From Rhynchonema sp. JSB1_4 (taxonomy: Eukaryota; Nematoda; Chromadorea; Monhysterida; Xyalidae): DNA of 64,000 bases. The stretch spans positions 24,596-88,595 of the forward strand of contig JASAMV010006365.1 of assembly GCA_030248065.1 (NCBI GenBank), read 5' to 3'. Position numbers and translations under genes: made by a program. A model generated the notes under the pieces. The model saw only the letters and a program-made list of their open reading frames with translations. It was not told where the DNA came from and made no database searches. This document shows, one piece after another, positions 37,701-47,535 of this stretch (its first letter is position 1; the number at the start of each line of letters is the position of its first letter).

Positions 37701-40700
37701 GTTCGCGTCATGACGCTCTTCGGCACTAATCTGTCGCACTCATAAACATAATCGTCAAAATTTCCTTTCCATTTCAGGCGCACGCCCGCATCCGGACGAG
37801 ATGGCGGGTTCGGATCTTGACGGCGACGAGTTTTCGGTGTTTTGGGACGGCCGGCTGATGTTTCAACACAACGAACAACCGATGAAATTCGACGACTACG
37901 CGCATGGAAAGAAGGAGTTGTCAATCACGGTGCGTATGACTGTGGGCTGAAATAAAGTGTTGGTTTTTGGCCGTTTTAATGGGCCGTACGTCAACGTCAG
38001 CGCGAGGAAACTAATGTCAGCGGTTACTTTGGTAATCAATTAGTGCGCATGCACCAACTTTGATTACTTTTGTGGGCTTTCTGATCGGGTTTGATCACTT
38101 TAACACGCTCATTTGATATTTCACGTTGCAGCAAGAGCAAGTGGTCGACTTTTTCGCCAAAAACATCGAAAAGAACAACTTGGGTCAGATCGCTATTGCC
38201 CATTTGGTGACCGCCGATTACAAGTCGTTGCGCAGTGATGACTGCGGCACACTAGCCAGGGCACACTCGATGGCTGTGGACTTCAATAAAACCGGTCGGT
38301 TTTATTTTGCTTATCATTTTAAAAAATCGGCACAAACTTTTTTGTTTCCGCGCGGACTTCGGGTTTGTTTTCAGGTGTGTTGCCTGACAGTGACGAAATG
38401 CGAAAGCTGAACCCGCGCAAGAAGCCGGATTTTCTCGAGGATCCGCGCAAACCGATATATGAAAGCAGGCGATTGCTGGGCGAGTTGTTTCGGTGAGCAG
38501 TAATGACGATTAAAAATTATATTAATTGGATGTTTTTTTCGGCGTTTAGTTGTCTTTTTCTTTTCAAAACTCAATTTTCTTCTACCAGAATAGGGAGGGA
38601 GCAAACCACAGGCGAAAACCAAAAAACCCCCAAAAAAAAAAAAAAAAAATAAAAAAAAACCCCCCCCCCCTTGTACATATGCTGTTTTCTTGGCAATCTG
38701 CACTTTGTATGTATCGGTATATGAGAACAGTGTAAAATCGTGGATTTGGTGACCCTATGTCAGATTAGGCACAGAGAGGTTCACCCTATAAGCGGTCGGC
38801 CAGATTGTCCCGAAACCCGAAATACGAATTTTCTAAATGTCGGTGTTTCGGGTTTCGAAAAAATCCCGAAACACAAAGCATGGTGTTCGAAAATGGTTGG
38901 GTTTTCCTACCGTATTACTGACGCGAACATTTTATACAGGCAGCATTGATATCAGTATACATACAATGAGAAAAGTTGTGTCTCAGGCCTATCTGCTGAG
39001 CCCTACAATAAAGCTGCGCTCGCTATACATGAACACAGTGGACTGTATTCAACAAAATTGCAGCAAAACACGCGCGGTGGAAAGCGTGAGCGAGACGGTG
39101 GAGAGTCATTCCGAGTTCGCGATGGATGTCGATCTACGCACAGCAGCACAGCTCACAGGCGAGGACAGCCGGGCACGTGACATCAACGGCATGGTGCACA
39201 CTGAATATCAGTTGTTCTCCACTGCTGTTCAGGTTTGTCAGCTGGTTTTTACGGGCGTCTTGATTGTGTTCATCTGGCGGGCGTAGTCACGGTGCTTTTT
39301 TGTGTTCTTGTAATAAAAATATCCGTACCAGGCTGCACTTGGTGCGGGCCAATCAAACTGCAACGTCATGGCGTAACATCACGCAGCGTCAGGGCTGATA
39401 ACTTGGTAACTTTGTTATCATGCGTATTGGTCACAACTTTTGCCATATGATTCAGTCGGCCAACAAAAATAATCAGTCACATTCAACATTATACTGTAAA
39501 TGTCCAATCCAGTGACAATACGGCAGTACCAGTCATACATGTGTTTCCAACTACATTTGAATTCCCCCCTTGACCATTCAGGCAATTCGAATCACCTTTC
39601 CAATTCAGGCAATGCTCGACGAGTACGGTATCGATAGTGAGTGTTCACTGTGGAGTTCGCACATCGCGACCATCACGAATCGGATCAGCAGCCGCGAGAA
39701 AGAGGACTTTTCGTTGCACACAACCGAGAAGATCATTGAGAAACGATGCACCCAGCTGTATGAACACACCCGGAAACGACTGTTTCAAGTTGGCGACATT
39801 CACTCTGATCGTGTTTGGTTTGCGAAAAACTGTTTCTGAGTACTGTACGGATTGATTTTACCACCTGTAGATGTTTTAGAGACTCATTCGTGTAGCTCCT
39901 TGTTATCATGCCCATTGATTGCTGTTAATTAATTAATAATTGGTTGATCATAACGAATAGTTGAAAGTGAGGATAGGGTTTGCCAAAGAGGTATTCATCC
40001 ACAGGAAGCGACCTCGGGGATTTTAATTGGACAAACGTTTCATCATATGTATGCACGTAGTTCCCCAAGTCTCTAAACAAAGGCAATTTTCGCCTTTTTT
40101 TTACTTTATACTCCTGGGCTTCATAGTTAACGGTACAGTACAGTTGGTGCAATTTGCGAAATATGGAGCGCACTGACCACTTTCTTTCGACCAAATTTTC
40201 CCAGCAGCCGGGCGGTGTACCAGGTCGTCATCAGTGTCTGTCAAATACACCATTCCAGGCTGTGGGCGTCACTGACGAGCGTCAACTCTGGCCGTTCACC
40301 TACGATGGTACGAATGTGCGTCACGTGACCAAGGCTACCGTAATCCACGAGAATGCACACTTGTGGCCGCTACTTCGTGCCGTCAGCCTGGCTGCCTATA
40401 ACATCGCGCATCGCACCAAGTCGTGTCGCAGTTTCGGCTGGCTGCTCAGTGACGTGCTCGCTGAGGTGAAGAAGGAATTGGTACGTTATTGTGTGACCGA
40501 AATGTTGCTTTTCATTGTCCACGTGCATTAATTACTGTGTCACGCTGTTGATACCGTAATCCAAAAAAATATATTTATATATTTTCAGCTGTTGGGACGC
40601 AAACTCGATCCCACAATGCATGACCCGCAGATGTTTCACGATTTGACACGTCAAATGAGCGGCATTCCGAAAAGCAGCGTCAAAGATGGACTCTTCAAGT

Positions 40701-43378
40701 CGATCACGCAACATTTCGCGCGCTCGGGCGAGCCCTATGTCCGTGTGTCACACATTGCCATGTGGTGAGTTGATTGGGTGGTGGAAAATGAAAAACATTG
40801 GTGCTCTTGCCTGATCTTGGACAACGCACCACTTTGTGGCCCCAGGATCATGTCAAACTTGGTGATGTCCACTTTGTTAGCTGTCCGGAACAAAGCGTTT
40901 ACGCTGGTCAAAGTTAGTGACATTCATGTAACTGGATTTACTGCATCTTCAATTCAAAAAAAATTGCGTCATCTAGTCAGAGCTGATCACCAAGTTTGAT
41001 CTTGACCATATTCGCAGGTACATTCTCAAATACCCCGGCATCGAACGTGTGCTGTTTACGCTGGTCAACTGGGGTGACCAGAGTGGACTGTGGCCGGATG
41101 CCGAGCAGCCCGTTCTCCGTGCCTTGACTGTACTGATGCTGTTTGCGTATGGACATGGATGGCTGACATCCGGTGACGAGCTGTTGATGGGGGAACAGGT
41201 CACTGGTGTTAGTTGGGTGTGGCGTTTTCTTTGCGTTGTTGAAATTCCAAGTGACAAAAATATTGTGCGACTTCGCCCAACATGTAATTCGCGCTGACGA
41301 TGACCTGGTGCACCTGGTTGTTTTTGCCAGAAAAAGGTGGAAACAAGAGGAGGCAGCTCTCATTTTTTATTGGACAAGTCTTGTCATATCACCGCGTGCG
41401 CAGCAACTGTCTCGTAACCAAAGTTTAGTATGGTTACTTCTTGATGTACCAGTTTCTATTTCGAATACAGTTTAGTTTATGTTTTTCATTTGCGCCCTAA
41501 TTCGTGATATTCGATTTTTTGTCCGTATCGGTATCATCAACTTTCACCCCAAAAGTGTCGGAAATTGCACTAAGGCAGGAAACCTTATCGTTAGAGGCAC
41601 CACTGTATCATTCGACAGACTGTATACATGACACTGTATATCCCCAATTTATCTTCAGGTCCCCATCAATACTCACAATGCCAACACATCAACCCTGAGC
41701 AGTCACGCGAGTCTGACCGAGCCCCTGGGCACATTTAGTCAGTCTGCAGCCAACAACAACAACAACAACAACAATATTGGTCGAATCCTGTTTGGTTTCA
41801 TTCGATTTCTGGCGAGTTGCGAGTCGCCACCCGACGCCTTGGATGGAATGCTGCAGAATTGGCACATCAGTTGGTCGAAGGACGTTCGGGCGACGATCAA
41901 TGGCGAATATAAACGACTGAGTCAGGTTGGTTGCGGTGTGATTTATGTATTTGAAATGTTATTATGATTTTGGTGGTTGGGAATTAGGTGACATCGAATT
42001 CGTGCATGGTGTAGATGTTGGTTGTGTGATTGTTTGAACTGCGCATGAGCACATTGACGGATATTGCCACTGAAAAGTACAGTAACTATGTAAACATGGG
42101 AGCGATTTTTACGCTGGTCAAAATTATTGGTCTGGGTAAACCTCGATTTTCGATTTTCAGAAACATGAACAAGGTCGCTGTGCCTCTTGTTATCACGCCC
42201 ATTGAAGGCTCACTCACTGAACTTAGGCCCCCCAAGGCCTAAGCTCACCCCTTCCGATCACTTACTCCCCTTGTTGCTGTGATACACGCAGCTGTGTTTG
42301 TTGGACAGTAAAAAAACCGGTTGCATAAGGCAACCACAAAGTACAGGTACAAAACCGTCACGTTTGTACGTTGGCCTGGTGGTCATGGTAGTGCCCCAGA
42401 AAAGCAAAGAGCTTGTGTTCGTTTCGCAGTACATAGTCATTTTTTGTGCACAAACGATTACATGCGTACCCGTTATAACTACTTCCCTTGTCAATTCAGG
42501 CCTCAATGGTGCTCTACCATCGTCTGGCCTACACCACCGCTGACGAGGCTCTGGGCACCAGTGTGGTCGCATCAAGTGTGCCTGACAGACTGAGATCCGA
42601 CCATGCACACATGCAATCGATGGCTGTTAGTGCTCGTTGCTCCCTTTTAAAAGTGACCGTTGTGTCCGTTTTAAAAGTGTCTGTTGGATGGGAATATTTT
42701 CGAACTTGACGTTGATCTCCACAAACCATACCGCGTTAGCCTCGTTACTGGTATGCTGACTGTGCACAGCCGACCTCAAATTACGGGTGCCCCCCCCCCC
42801 CGATCTGGCAGTAAATCTACAAATCTATATATTCAATGTATCAAGTAACCAAAACGTGACGGTACAGATAGAAACCATATGTGATGGCGCGCAAGGGGGC
42901 GTTGGCCAAAAATTATGCCTTTATTTTTCGCAGGTTCAACTGTTTGACTGGCAGCTATTGAAGGAACAACAACGTGCTCAGGTGGTTCAGTGGAAGAAGT
43001 CGCGACCCGAAAATGAAATTGGGGAAATTTTAAAGGTTTTTATTTATTTTTTATCGCTTCGTATTGTTCACGCGCTTTTCACGTGCCATGTTTTACCCGA
43101 TGACCTATTCTTTGACACTGAATAATTGATACCGGCCTTCGGTGAATCGACACAAAGCTGGTAATTATATTTTTGTGGATCGAAGGTATAGCATTACTCA
43201 ATCCCAATTGCAGCAATGGTCCGGCTGCACTGATGTGCGCGTGCGTTGGCCCGTCAAACGTATGAACGACCGTTTGAAAGTGTCGGCGTGCGGCACCGCG
43301 CCCGCCAGAGAACGTCTCAAACAGTTGTTGATGGATAAAAAGAGTGTGAGCCTGACACCTCATCAATGCTTGTTATAG
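25745..43378 (+). CDS. Eukaryotic RNA-dependent RNA polymerase (RNAi amplification)
   Basis: Cell-type RdRP of the QDE-1/EGO-1/RRF-1 family, which copies RNA into dsRNA or secondary siRNA. Exons: 25745-25996, 26340-26579, an unresolved gap, then 28542-28681, 29933-30112, 30207-30584, 31450-31526, 32144-32258, 32614-32741, 32981-33092, 33312-33499, 34070-34275, 34524-34633, 34930-35087, 35552-35728, 36066-36281, 36592-36832, 37005-37169, 37394-37522, 37778-37929, 38132-38294, 38375-38492, 38956-39232, 39609-39788, 40259-40480, 40589-40764, 41018-41198, 41659-41925, 42500-42625, 42934-43035, 43214-43378. Family motifs in order: YAVEALLSRG, TPTRIKLLP, NRVLREFGPEHAMRVTFRDD, MSDGVGRIS, IRMEGFIKGMLSVDP, MDEFGVLNQGQVFVQ and catalytic GSDLDGDEF (DLDGD codons 37813-37827, all Asp present). 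About 1,780 aa, complete C-terminus. The N-terminal start and exons between 26580 and 28541 are uncertain. Confidence 0.93.
26655..28344. mobile_element. 1.7-kb DNA element with GACTGCAT subterminal repeats
   Basis: Terminal inverted repeats GGCCTTTTTC(A/C)CTAGACTGCATAG, flanked by TGCATTC on both sides (26648-26654 and 28345-28351), giving a 7-bp target duplication. Both ends carry arrays of TAGACTGCAT and TGACTGCAT, five or more per side, like transposase-binding subterminal repeats. The interior is AT-rich and non-coding. Removing it would restore uninterrupted reading across the site (AEYGAFGRSPLVLILG), so it may sit in an RdRP exon or in an adjacent intron. Confidence 0.7.
28804..29573. 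mobile_element. GC-skewed terminal-inverted-repeat element
   Basis: Left end CTGTGGCAGTAGTGTAGTTC and right end complementary to it over the core AGTGTAGTTC(C/T)TGG. The inside is G-rich with repeated GGGTATCTATCTCGAG, GGGTATCTTGGGT and TTTTAGGCC words and no gene. Lies in an RdRP intron between exons 28542-28681 and 29933-30112. Superfamily not assigned. Confidence 0.5.
29695..29820. repeat. Dispersed repeat, copy 1
   Basis: Shares CAATTGG, ACCGACGA, GGC(G)TTGCACCTCGC, CCCGTCTGTG and AAAACAGGC..CCGAAAC with 32845-32950 in the same order. Both copies are in RdRP introns. Too short and diverged to classify. Confidence 0.55.
30626..31144. mobile_element. 519-bp foldback MITE in RdRP intron
   Basis: Nearly full-length palindrome. 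Outer arms start GGCAATCTAGCCGCTGATG. Long perfect pairing occurs at CCACAGTTTGAGATAGAGTTG and GAAATCTACAGTATACCAGA. The 40-bp centre is bounded by TTTCGACCAGCGTAAAAGATG and its complement TTTTACGCTGGTCAAAGAT. Lies between exons 30207-30584 and 31450-31526, so it is transcribed with the pre-mRNA. Confidence 0.8.
31765..32043 (-). mobile_element. 5S rRNA-derived SINE
   Basis: Read on the minus strand from 32043, the head matches 5S rRNA: GTTACACCCATACCACG, then CCGTCCGATCT, GGCTAAGCAGTGTTTGGCC and TGGTTAGTTCTGGGATC, which contain the internal 5S promoter boxes A and C. A unique body of about 190 bp follows, ending in a CCTTTACCTTTAC tail. This is the structure of SINE3-type elements (5S-derived, transcribed by RNA polymerase III). 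Inserted in an RdRP intron, opposite to the gene. Confidence 0.75.
32368..32431. repeat. Short imperfect hairpin with CTGGTC core
   Basis: CTAATTTTGGCCGGCGTAAA pairs imperfectly with ACACGCTGGTCCAAATTG around GTTCACTTTAGTTCCGTGTGAAC. Same core as the centre of the 30626-31144 foldback. Confidence 0.5.
32845..32950. repeat. Dispersed repeat, copy 2
   Basis: Partner of 29695-29820: CAATTGGCC, CACCGACGAGGC, CACCTCGCCCGTCTGTG, AAAACAGGCCGAAACGGGC. RdRP intron. Confidence 0.55.
33601..33778. mobile_element. 178-bp foldback MITE in RdRP intron
   Basis: Ends CTACGCCAACACGAGCC and the complement, arms continuing through CCCGATTTCGGAGG. The centre includes CGTTGTAGAATACAACG. Half of it recurs at 6434-6531, so it is a dispersed family. 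Confidence 0.75.
40848..41005. mobile_element. MITE of the CAAACTTG family in RdRP intron
   Basis: Arms GTCAAACTTGGTGATG and ATCACCAAGTTTGATC, inner motif TTTACGCTGGTCAAAGTTAG. It reaches to within 13 bases of the acceptor of exon 41018-41198. Confidence 0.65.
41753..41776 (+). repeat. In-frame (AAC)n tract coding poly-Asn
   Basis: Eight consecutive Asn codons inside RdRP exon 41659-41925, within a low-complexity Ser/Thr/Asn-rich segment after the conserved core. Confidence 0.85.
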
Positions 43379-44371
43379 TGATCGAAACGAAAATAGTTTA
43401 GTTTTCAATCCATTTGATGTCCCAAAACTTCAAAGTATACAGGTGTACCATAGACCCAAGTAGTAACATTTCCGCCCTCCACCCAGAAGCCCCTGCCACC
43501 AGAATTGCCGACCCAACGGCGTATTTTGGTCAGACTATAGTGTGATGTTTAGGCGTAAGCCTAAGGTGTGGATTGACCGTCCCTCCCCCTGAAGCCACCC
43601 AAAATTGCCGAGACCCAGATTGCCGATGACCCAAAATGCCATGACCCAGATTGCCCATGACCCAGATGCCACCTGCCCAGTGACCCAGAATTGGCCGCAA
43701 GCCCCAAAACGGCGTATTTTGGTCAGACTATAGTGTGGTGTTTAGGCGTAAGCCTAAGCTGGGCATTACCGTATCACACTGCCCCCTGCAAAATGTGTGA
43801 GAATTGGGGGCAAGTGGGGGAGAATTGGGGGCAAAGGGAAAATGGGTAAAATTGGGGGCAACGTGTTTGTCGGACTCTAGTGTGATGGTTAGGCGTAAGC
43901 CTAAGGCCTGATGTTTCACCGGCTGTTGGGGGGAGAATTGGGGGCAAGGAGGGAGAATTGGGGCAACTCAGCCAGGAGGGAGAATTGGGGGCAAGGTAAC
44001 ATTGGACTCTAGTGCGATGGTTGTGGCTCTGCTGTGGGCGTGGTATGGTGGGTTACGGTAGCTGGGTTACGGTAGCCCGGGGAACGGTAGGACGCGGTGT
44101 CACACTGCCCCCTACAAACAGACCACTGTGTAGGTTGTTGTTTGCGCGCTTTTGACATGCGACATTTATCATGCGTATTATTTTATTCCGATTTCAATAT
44201 ATTCTTACCCAAGCAAACATTTAATACTGACAATTTCCATTAAAGACACTATCACCACATAGAGTTAAGCCATTTTCATGATGTTTGTTAATGTTCATAG
44301 TGAGATGTTAGCCGAAATCACAGGGAATAAAGAGCTAGCTTGCTTCATTATGGTTCACTTTGTTCTTGCAG

Positions 44372-44683
44372 CGTTTTCCCTCAGATTTAGACTATCAAAA
44401 TTTAGATATCAGACCGCTTGACAGAGCTCCTGAATCCTTAGATGAGAAAAAAAGGACACTTGACAAAGAAGAGAAGAGTGAAGAAGAAGGCACCGAAGAG
44501 AAGAATCTGAAGAAGAAGTTGAAGAGGAAGATGAGGCAGTCAATATTGGCGGCAGGGATTAAAGACGCGTTGGATGATTGCAATCTAGAAAATGTTCAAG
44601 TGCGGACGACTGCTCAGGAGCCGCTGCTTGGCGTGTTCATCGAAAAGCTGAAGGATTCGGTTGAAGAACATTCAAGTTCGTGA
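44372..44683 (+). CDS. Charged reading frame inside the 3.8-kb element
   Basis: Follows a good acceptor (tgttcttgcag) and runs 103 codons to a stop. Asp/Glu/Lys-rich middle (EEGTEEKNLKKKLKRKMRQ), then ILAAGIKDALDDCNLENVQV and a helical end ending EEHSSS. It looks like a 3' exon of a gene carried by the element. No family recognised. Confidence 0.4.
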   Translation, partial: RFPSDLDYQNLDIRPLDRAPESLDEKKRTLDKEEKSEEEGTEEKNLKKKLKRKMRQSILAAGIKDALDDCNLENVQVRTTAQEPLLGVFIEKLKDSVEEHSSS

Positions 44684-44984
44684 AGGCTGTTCAGTTTGCA
44701 GAACTATGAACGTATTGAGCATGGCTGACAAGACAACAGCAAGGATTTACTGATGAAGAGCATCTACACCGATGGAACATAGATTGATCCGTAACCTCCT
44801 GAAGGAAAACATTACTTGATTGAAGATGCTTTGAAGAGCAAAAGGGAACATAATAAAATTAATTTTGCTTGTATTTGTTCTTGCTAAAATGTTCTGAATA
44901 AAATTTCCAGCCACTTGATTCCGTGTTTTGGAAGTTTACAAGTAACTCAGCAGTAGAAATTCAGTAATATCTGAAAGATCCCTT

Positions 44985-45745
44985 TCCGTGTTAGGTACTA
45001 CTCTGAGTGACTCTGAGTTTTGAGAGTTTACTTGAGTGACTGGAGAGGTCAGAACACCGATTTCAGCGGACATTTTATTTTTTTGCAAAAAAGTGTGTAG
45101 TCATTTCGTGTTTTAGTGATTGAGTGACTCTGAGTTTTCGAGTTATTGAGTGACTCGGAGAGGGTAGAACACATTTGGATAAAGGTGTGTTAATTTTAAA
45201 AGATGTGTAGGTCATTTCCGTGTTTTGAGTGTGACTTAGCTTTTGATTTACTCTGAGTGACTCTGAGTTTTTGAGTTTACTTAGTGACGAAGAGGGAGCA
45301 CTTATTTGGTATTTTCTTTTCTTGTGATAAAAAACGTGTAGGTCGAGTTCCGTGTTTTGAGGTATGACTTGAGTTGGGAGTTATGAGTGATAGGGAGACA
45401 TTGATAAAGTTTAATTTTAAAAATTTAGTCATTTCTGTTTTAGTGTGACTTGAGCTTTTGAGTTTACTCTGAGTGACTTGAGTTTTTGAGTTTACTTATG
45501 ACTAAGCAGGTCAGATCATTTCATGTGTGGTATTTTCTTTTCTTTGATAAAAAGACGTGTAGGTAGTTCGTGTTTTGAGGTATGACTTGAGTTTTGGAGT
45601 TTACCTGAGTGACTCGGAGCAGGGTCAGAATCACCGATTTGGATAAAGTTGTTAATTAAAAGATGTAGTCATTTCCGTGTTTTGAGTCGTGACTCTAGCT
45701 TTGTGAGTTTACTCTAATGACTCAGAGCAGGGTAAATAGTGTTTG
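44985..45745. repeat. Decayed tandem repeat, about 110-bp unit
   Basis: About seven units, each starting near TTTCCGTGTTTTGAG, with GAGTGACTCTGAGTTTT, GAGTTTACTTGAGTGACT and GGATAAAG/GTGTAGGTCA words. Units differ mainly by small insertions and deletions, which could be real decay or consensus error. Confidence 0.75.
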
Positions 45746-45876
45746 GGGTTGGATGTTTGTCTTGTATTTGATATTGTGGTTAAATTTTATTGTAAAGTAT
45801 ATAATACAAAAACAAAAAAAAACACTCCGTTTAGCAAAGAACAATTATATTGGATAGTATGCTAAAGTTTCTATAA

Positions 45877-46215
45877 GGAAAAAATAAAGCTACCTTCCTC
45901 GAAGCCTACAGCGCGAGCTTCGTATGGCTGCAAAAACGGCTCGCAACAGCCTTCGTCCACTACACCATTGACCCAACCCTAGGTTTCAACATCGCCAATC
46001 GAAGCCAAACTACCCTCCCCTACAACTATCTGCAGAGCAGCATAAGACGGCTCCCCCAACGGCTGTATCCCACGACTAGTGTTCCGTCGCGGAGGATCCG
46101 TGAAAGGATTCCGAAAGTTTCGAAAACCCAGGTTGACTCTAATGTTACAGGTGTACCTGACTGGGCTGACTCCTCAGCTGTTTCCGAAGGCAAGGAGCTC
46201 ACGCCGTTGATGTGA
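45877..46215 (+). CDS. Second reading frame inside the 3.8-kb element
   Basis: Open for 112 codons to a TGA at 46213, without a start codon at its left, so it is a partial or 3' exon. Includes LEAYSASFVWLQKRLATAF, HYTIDPTLGFNIANR, YNYLQSSIRRLPQRLYPT and an acidic end WADSSAVSEGKELTPLM. The composition is clearly coding-like but I do not recognise the protein. Confidence 0.4.
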   Translation, partial: GKNKATFLEAYSASFVWLQKRLATAFVHYTIDPTLGFNIANRSQTTLPYNYLQSSIRRLPQRLYPTTSVPSRRIRERIPKVSKTQVDSNVTGVPDWADSSAVSEGKELTPLM

Positions 46216-46346
46216 TGAAGTTCAGCCACCGTTCCAGAAGATTGATGATGTATGGCAAGATGAATTGAAAATGATGTTGTGTGACATTGAATTGATGCAT
46301 GAACTTGAATAATGTTCTATTTGAGAAATAAATCCGTTGTTGTTGG

Positions 46347-46420
46347 ATCCTCGGTTGCTCAGTGGTTTATCTTTGGACTACCACCAATATGCAAGAGGGT
46401 TCGAGTCTCACATGATTATG
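46347..46420 (+). other. tRNA-like segment
   Basis: GGTTGCTCAGTGGTTTATC resembles a box A/D-arm and AGAGGGTTCGAGTCTCAC a box B/T-arm at tRNA spacing, but the acceptor stem does not close. Probably a tRNA-derived SINE head or pseudogene within the 3.8-kb element. Confidence 0.35.
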
Positions 46421-47448
46421 AGCAGTTGTTCTGACGGAGCTCTGATAATTGTTGATGATTCTGATGAGACTTTTTTGCCGTACACAGCACATACGTGAAA
46501 TAACGCACAACACACAACGCAAAATAACTGACGCATGAAAAGTGACGCATGCAAGAAGTGTTCCAAGCGCGCAAACAACAGTACATGCTCTACGGTATGG
46601 TGCTTGCAGTGTGATACCGCGTCCTACCGTTCCCCGGGTACCGTAACCCAGCTACCATAACCCAGCTACCGTAACCCAGCTACCGTAACCAGCTACTGTA
46701 ACGCTCCGCAAACGTCAACATCAATCCGACACAACCTGTTGAACGATTTCCCTTTGCGGCCAATTTTGGGTCACCGATTGCAGGGGGCAGTGTGATACGC
46801 GTAAAAACAACTTAGGCTTAGCCAGAAACACCACACTATAGTCTGACCAACGCACACCATTTTAGGGTTTGCGGCCAATTCTGGGTCATGCGGCCAATTT
46901 TGGGTCATGCGGCCGTGTTTTTACAGGGGGCAGTGTGATACGGTCCCAATCCACACCTTAGGCTTACGCCTAAACATCATACTATAGTCTGACCAACGCA
47001 CACCATTTTAGGGTTTGCGGCCAATTCTGGGTCATGCGGCCAATTCTGGGTCATGCGGCCAATTTTGGGTCATGCGGCCGTGTTTTTGCAGGGGGCAGTG
47101 TGATACGGTCCCAATCCACACCTTAGGCTTACGCCTAAACATCACACTATAGTCTGACCAAAATACGCCGTTTTGGGGCTTGCGGCCAATTCTGGGTCAC
47201 TGGGCAGGTTGCGGCCAATTCTGGGTCACTGGGCAGGTTGCGGCCAAAATTGCCCCCCTTACTACTGACCCAGACCTGATGATTTCGAGAGTGCAACTGA
47301 ACGTTACGTACAGTTTTACGAGACCAGCGGGGCACCAGATCATCGTCAGTATTTGAGTATAAAAAGAGCGCAGTTTGGCTGCTCCCAAAGCACATCACTT
47401 TTTTTGTCCAAATGTTTGATTTTACCCGCACTTTTTCACAAATTTCAG

Positions 47449-47535
47449 GTGCGCGAAGAATCAATCGGCCATCGACTAATGGCAGCCGTGAAACTTCGGC
47501 GGGAGCAAATCCCCCATCAGTCGGAACCATGGTAA
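47449..47535 (+). CDS. Possible orphan 3' exon
   Basis: After acceptor acaaatttcag, an open stretch of 28 codons to a TAA (VREESIGHRLMAAVKLRREQ..HQSEPW). It lies just outside the 3.8-kb element, so it might belong to a gene split by it. Weak. Confidence 0.25.
   Translation: MREESIGHRLMAAVKLRREQIPHQSEPW

Larger units (their letters stand above)
43450..47270. mobile_element. 3.8-kb element with long terminal inverted repeats
   Basis: Blocks 43480-44115 and 46610-47265 are inverted copies. Both contain GGCGTATTTTGGTCAGACT, ATAGTGTG(A/G)TGTTTAGGCG, TAAGCCTAAG, the CACACTGCCCCCTGC box, ACGGTAGCTGGGTTACGG and tandem short words GGGGGCAAATTGG and GACCCAGAATTGGCCGC. The outer edges pair around (C)AGTAGTAA. 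Between them are two coding-like frames, a decayed tandem repeat and a tRNA-like segment. Inserted less than 100 bp downstream of the RdRP stop. I cannot assign a superfamily; the exact ends need a comparison copy. Confidence 0.6.

Noticed and set aside
41048..41075. Another copy of the CTGGTCAA motif at GTTTACGCTGGTCAACTGG
   Set aside because: It lies in a conserved RdRP coding exon (VLFTLVNWGD), so resemblance to the dispersed motif is probably chance.
45000..45740. Possible CRISPR-like array
   Set aside because: Units are degenerate, lack uniform spacers, and the DNA is eukaryotic; it is a decayed tandem repeat.
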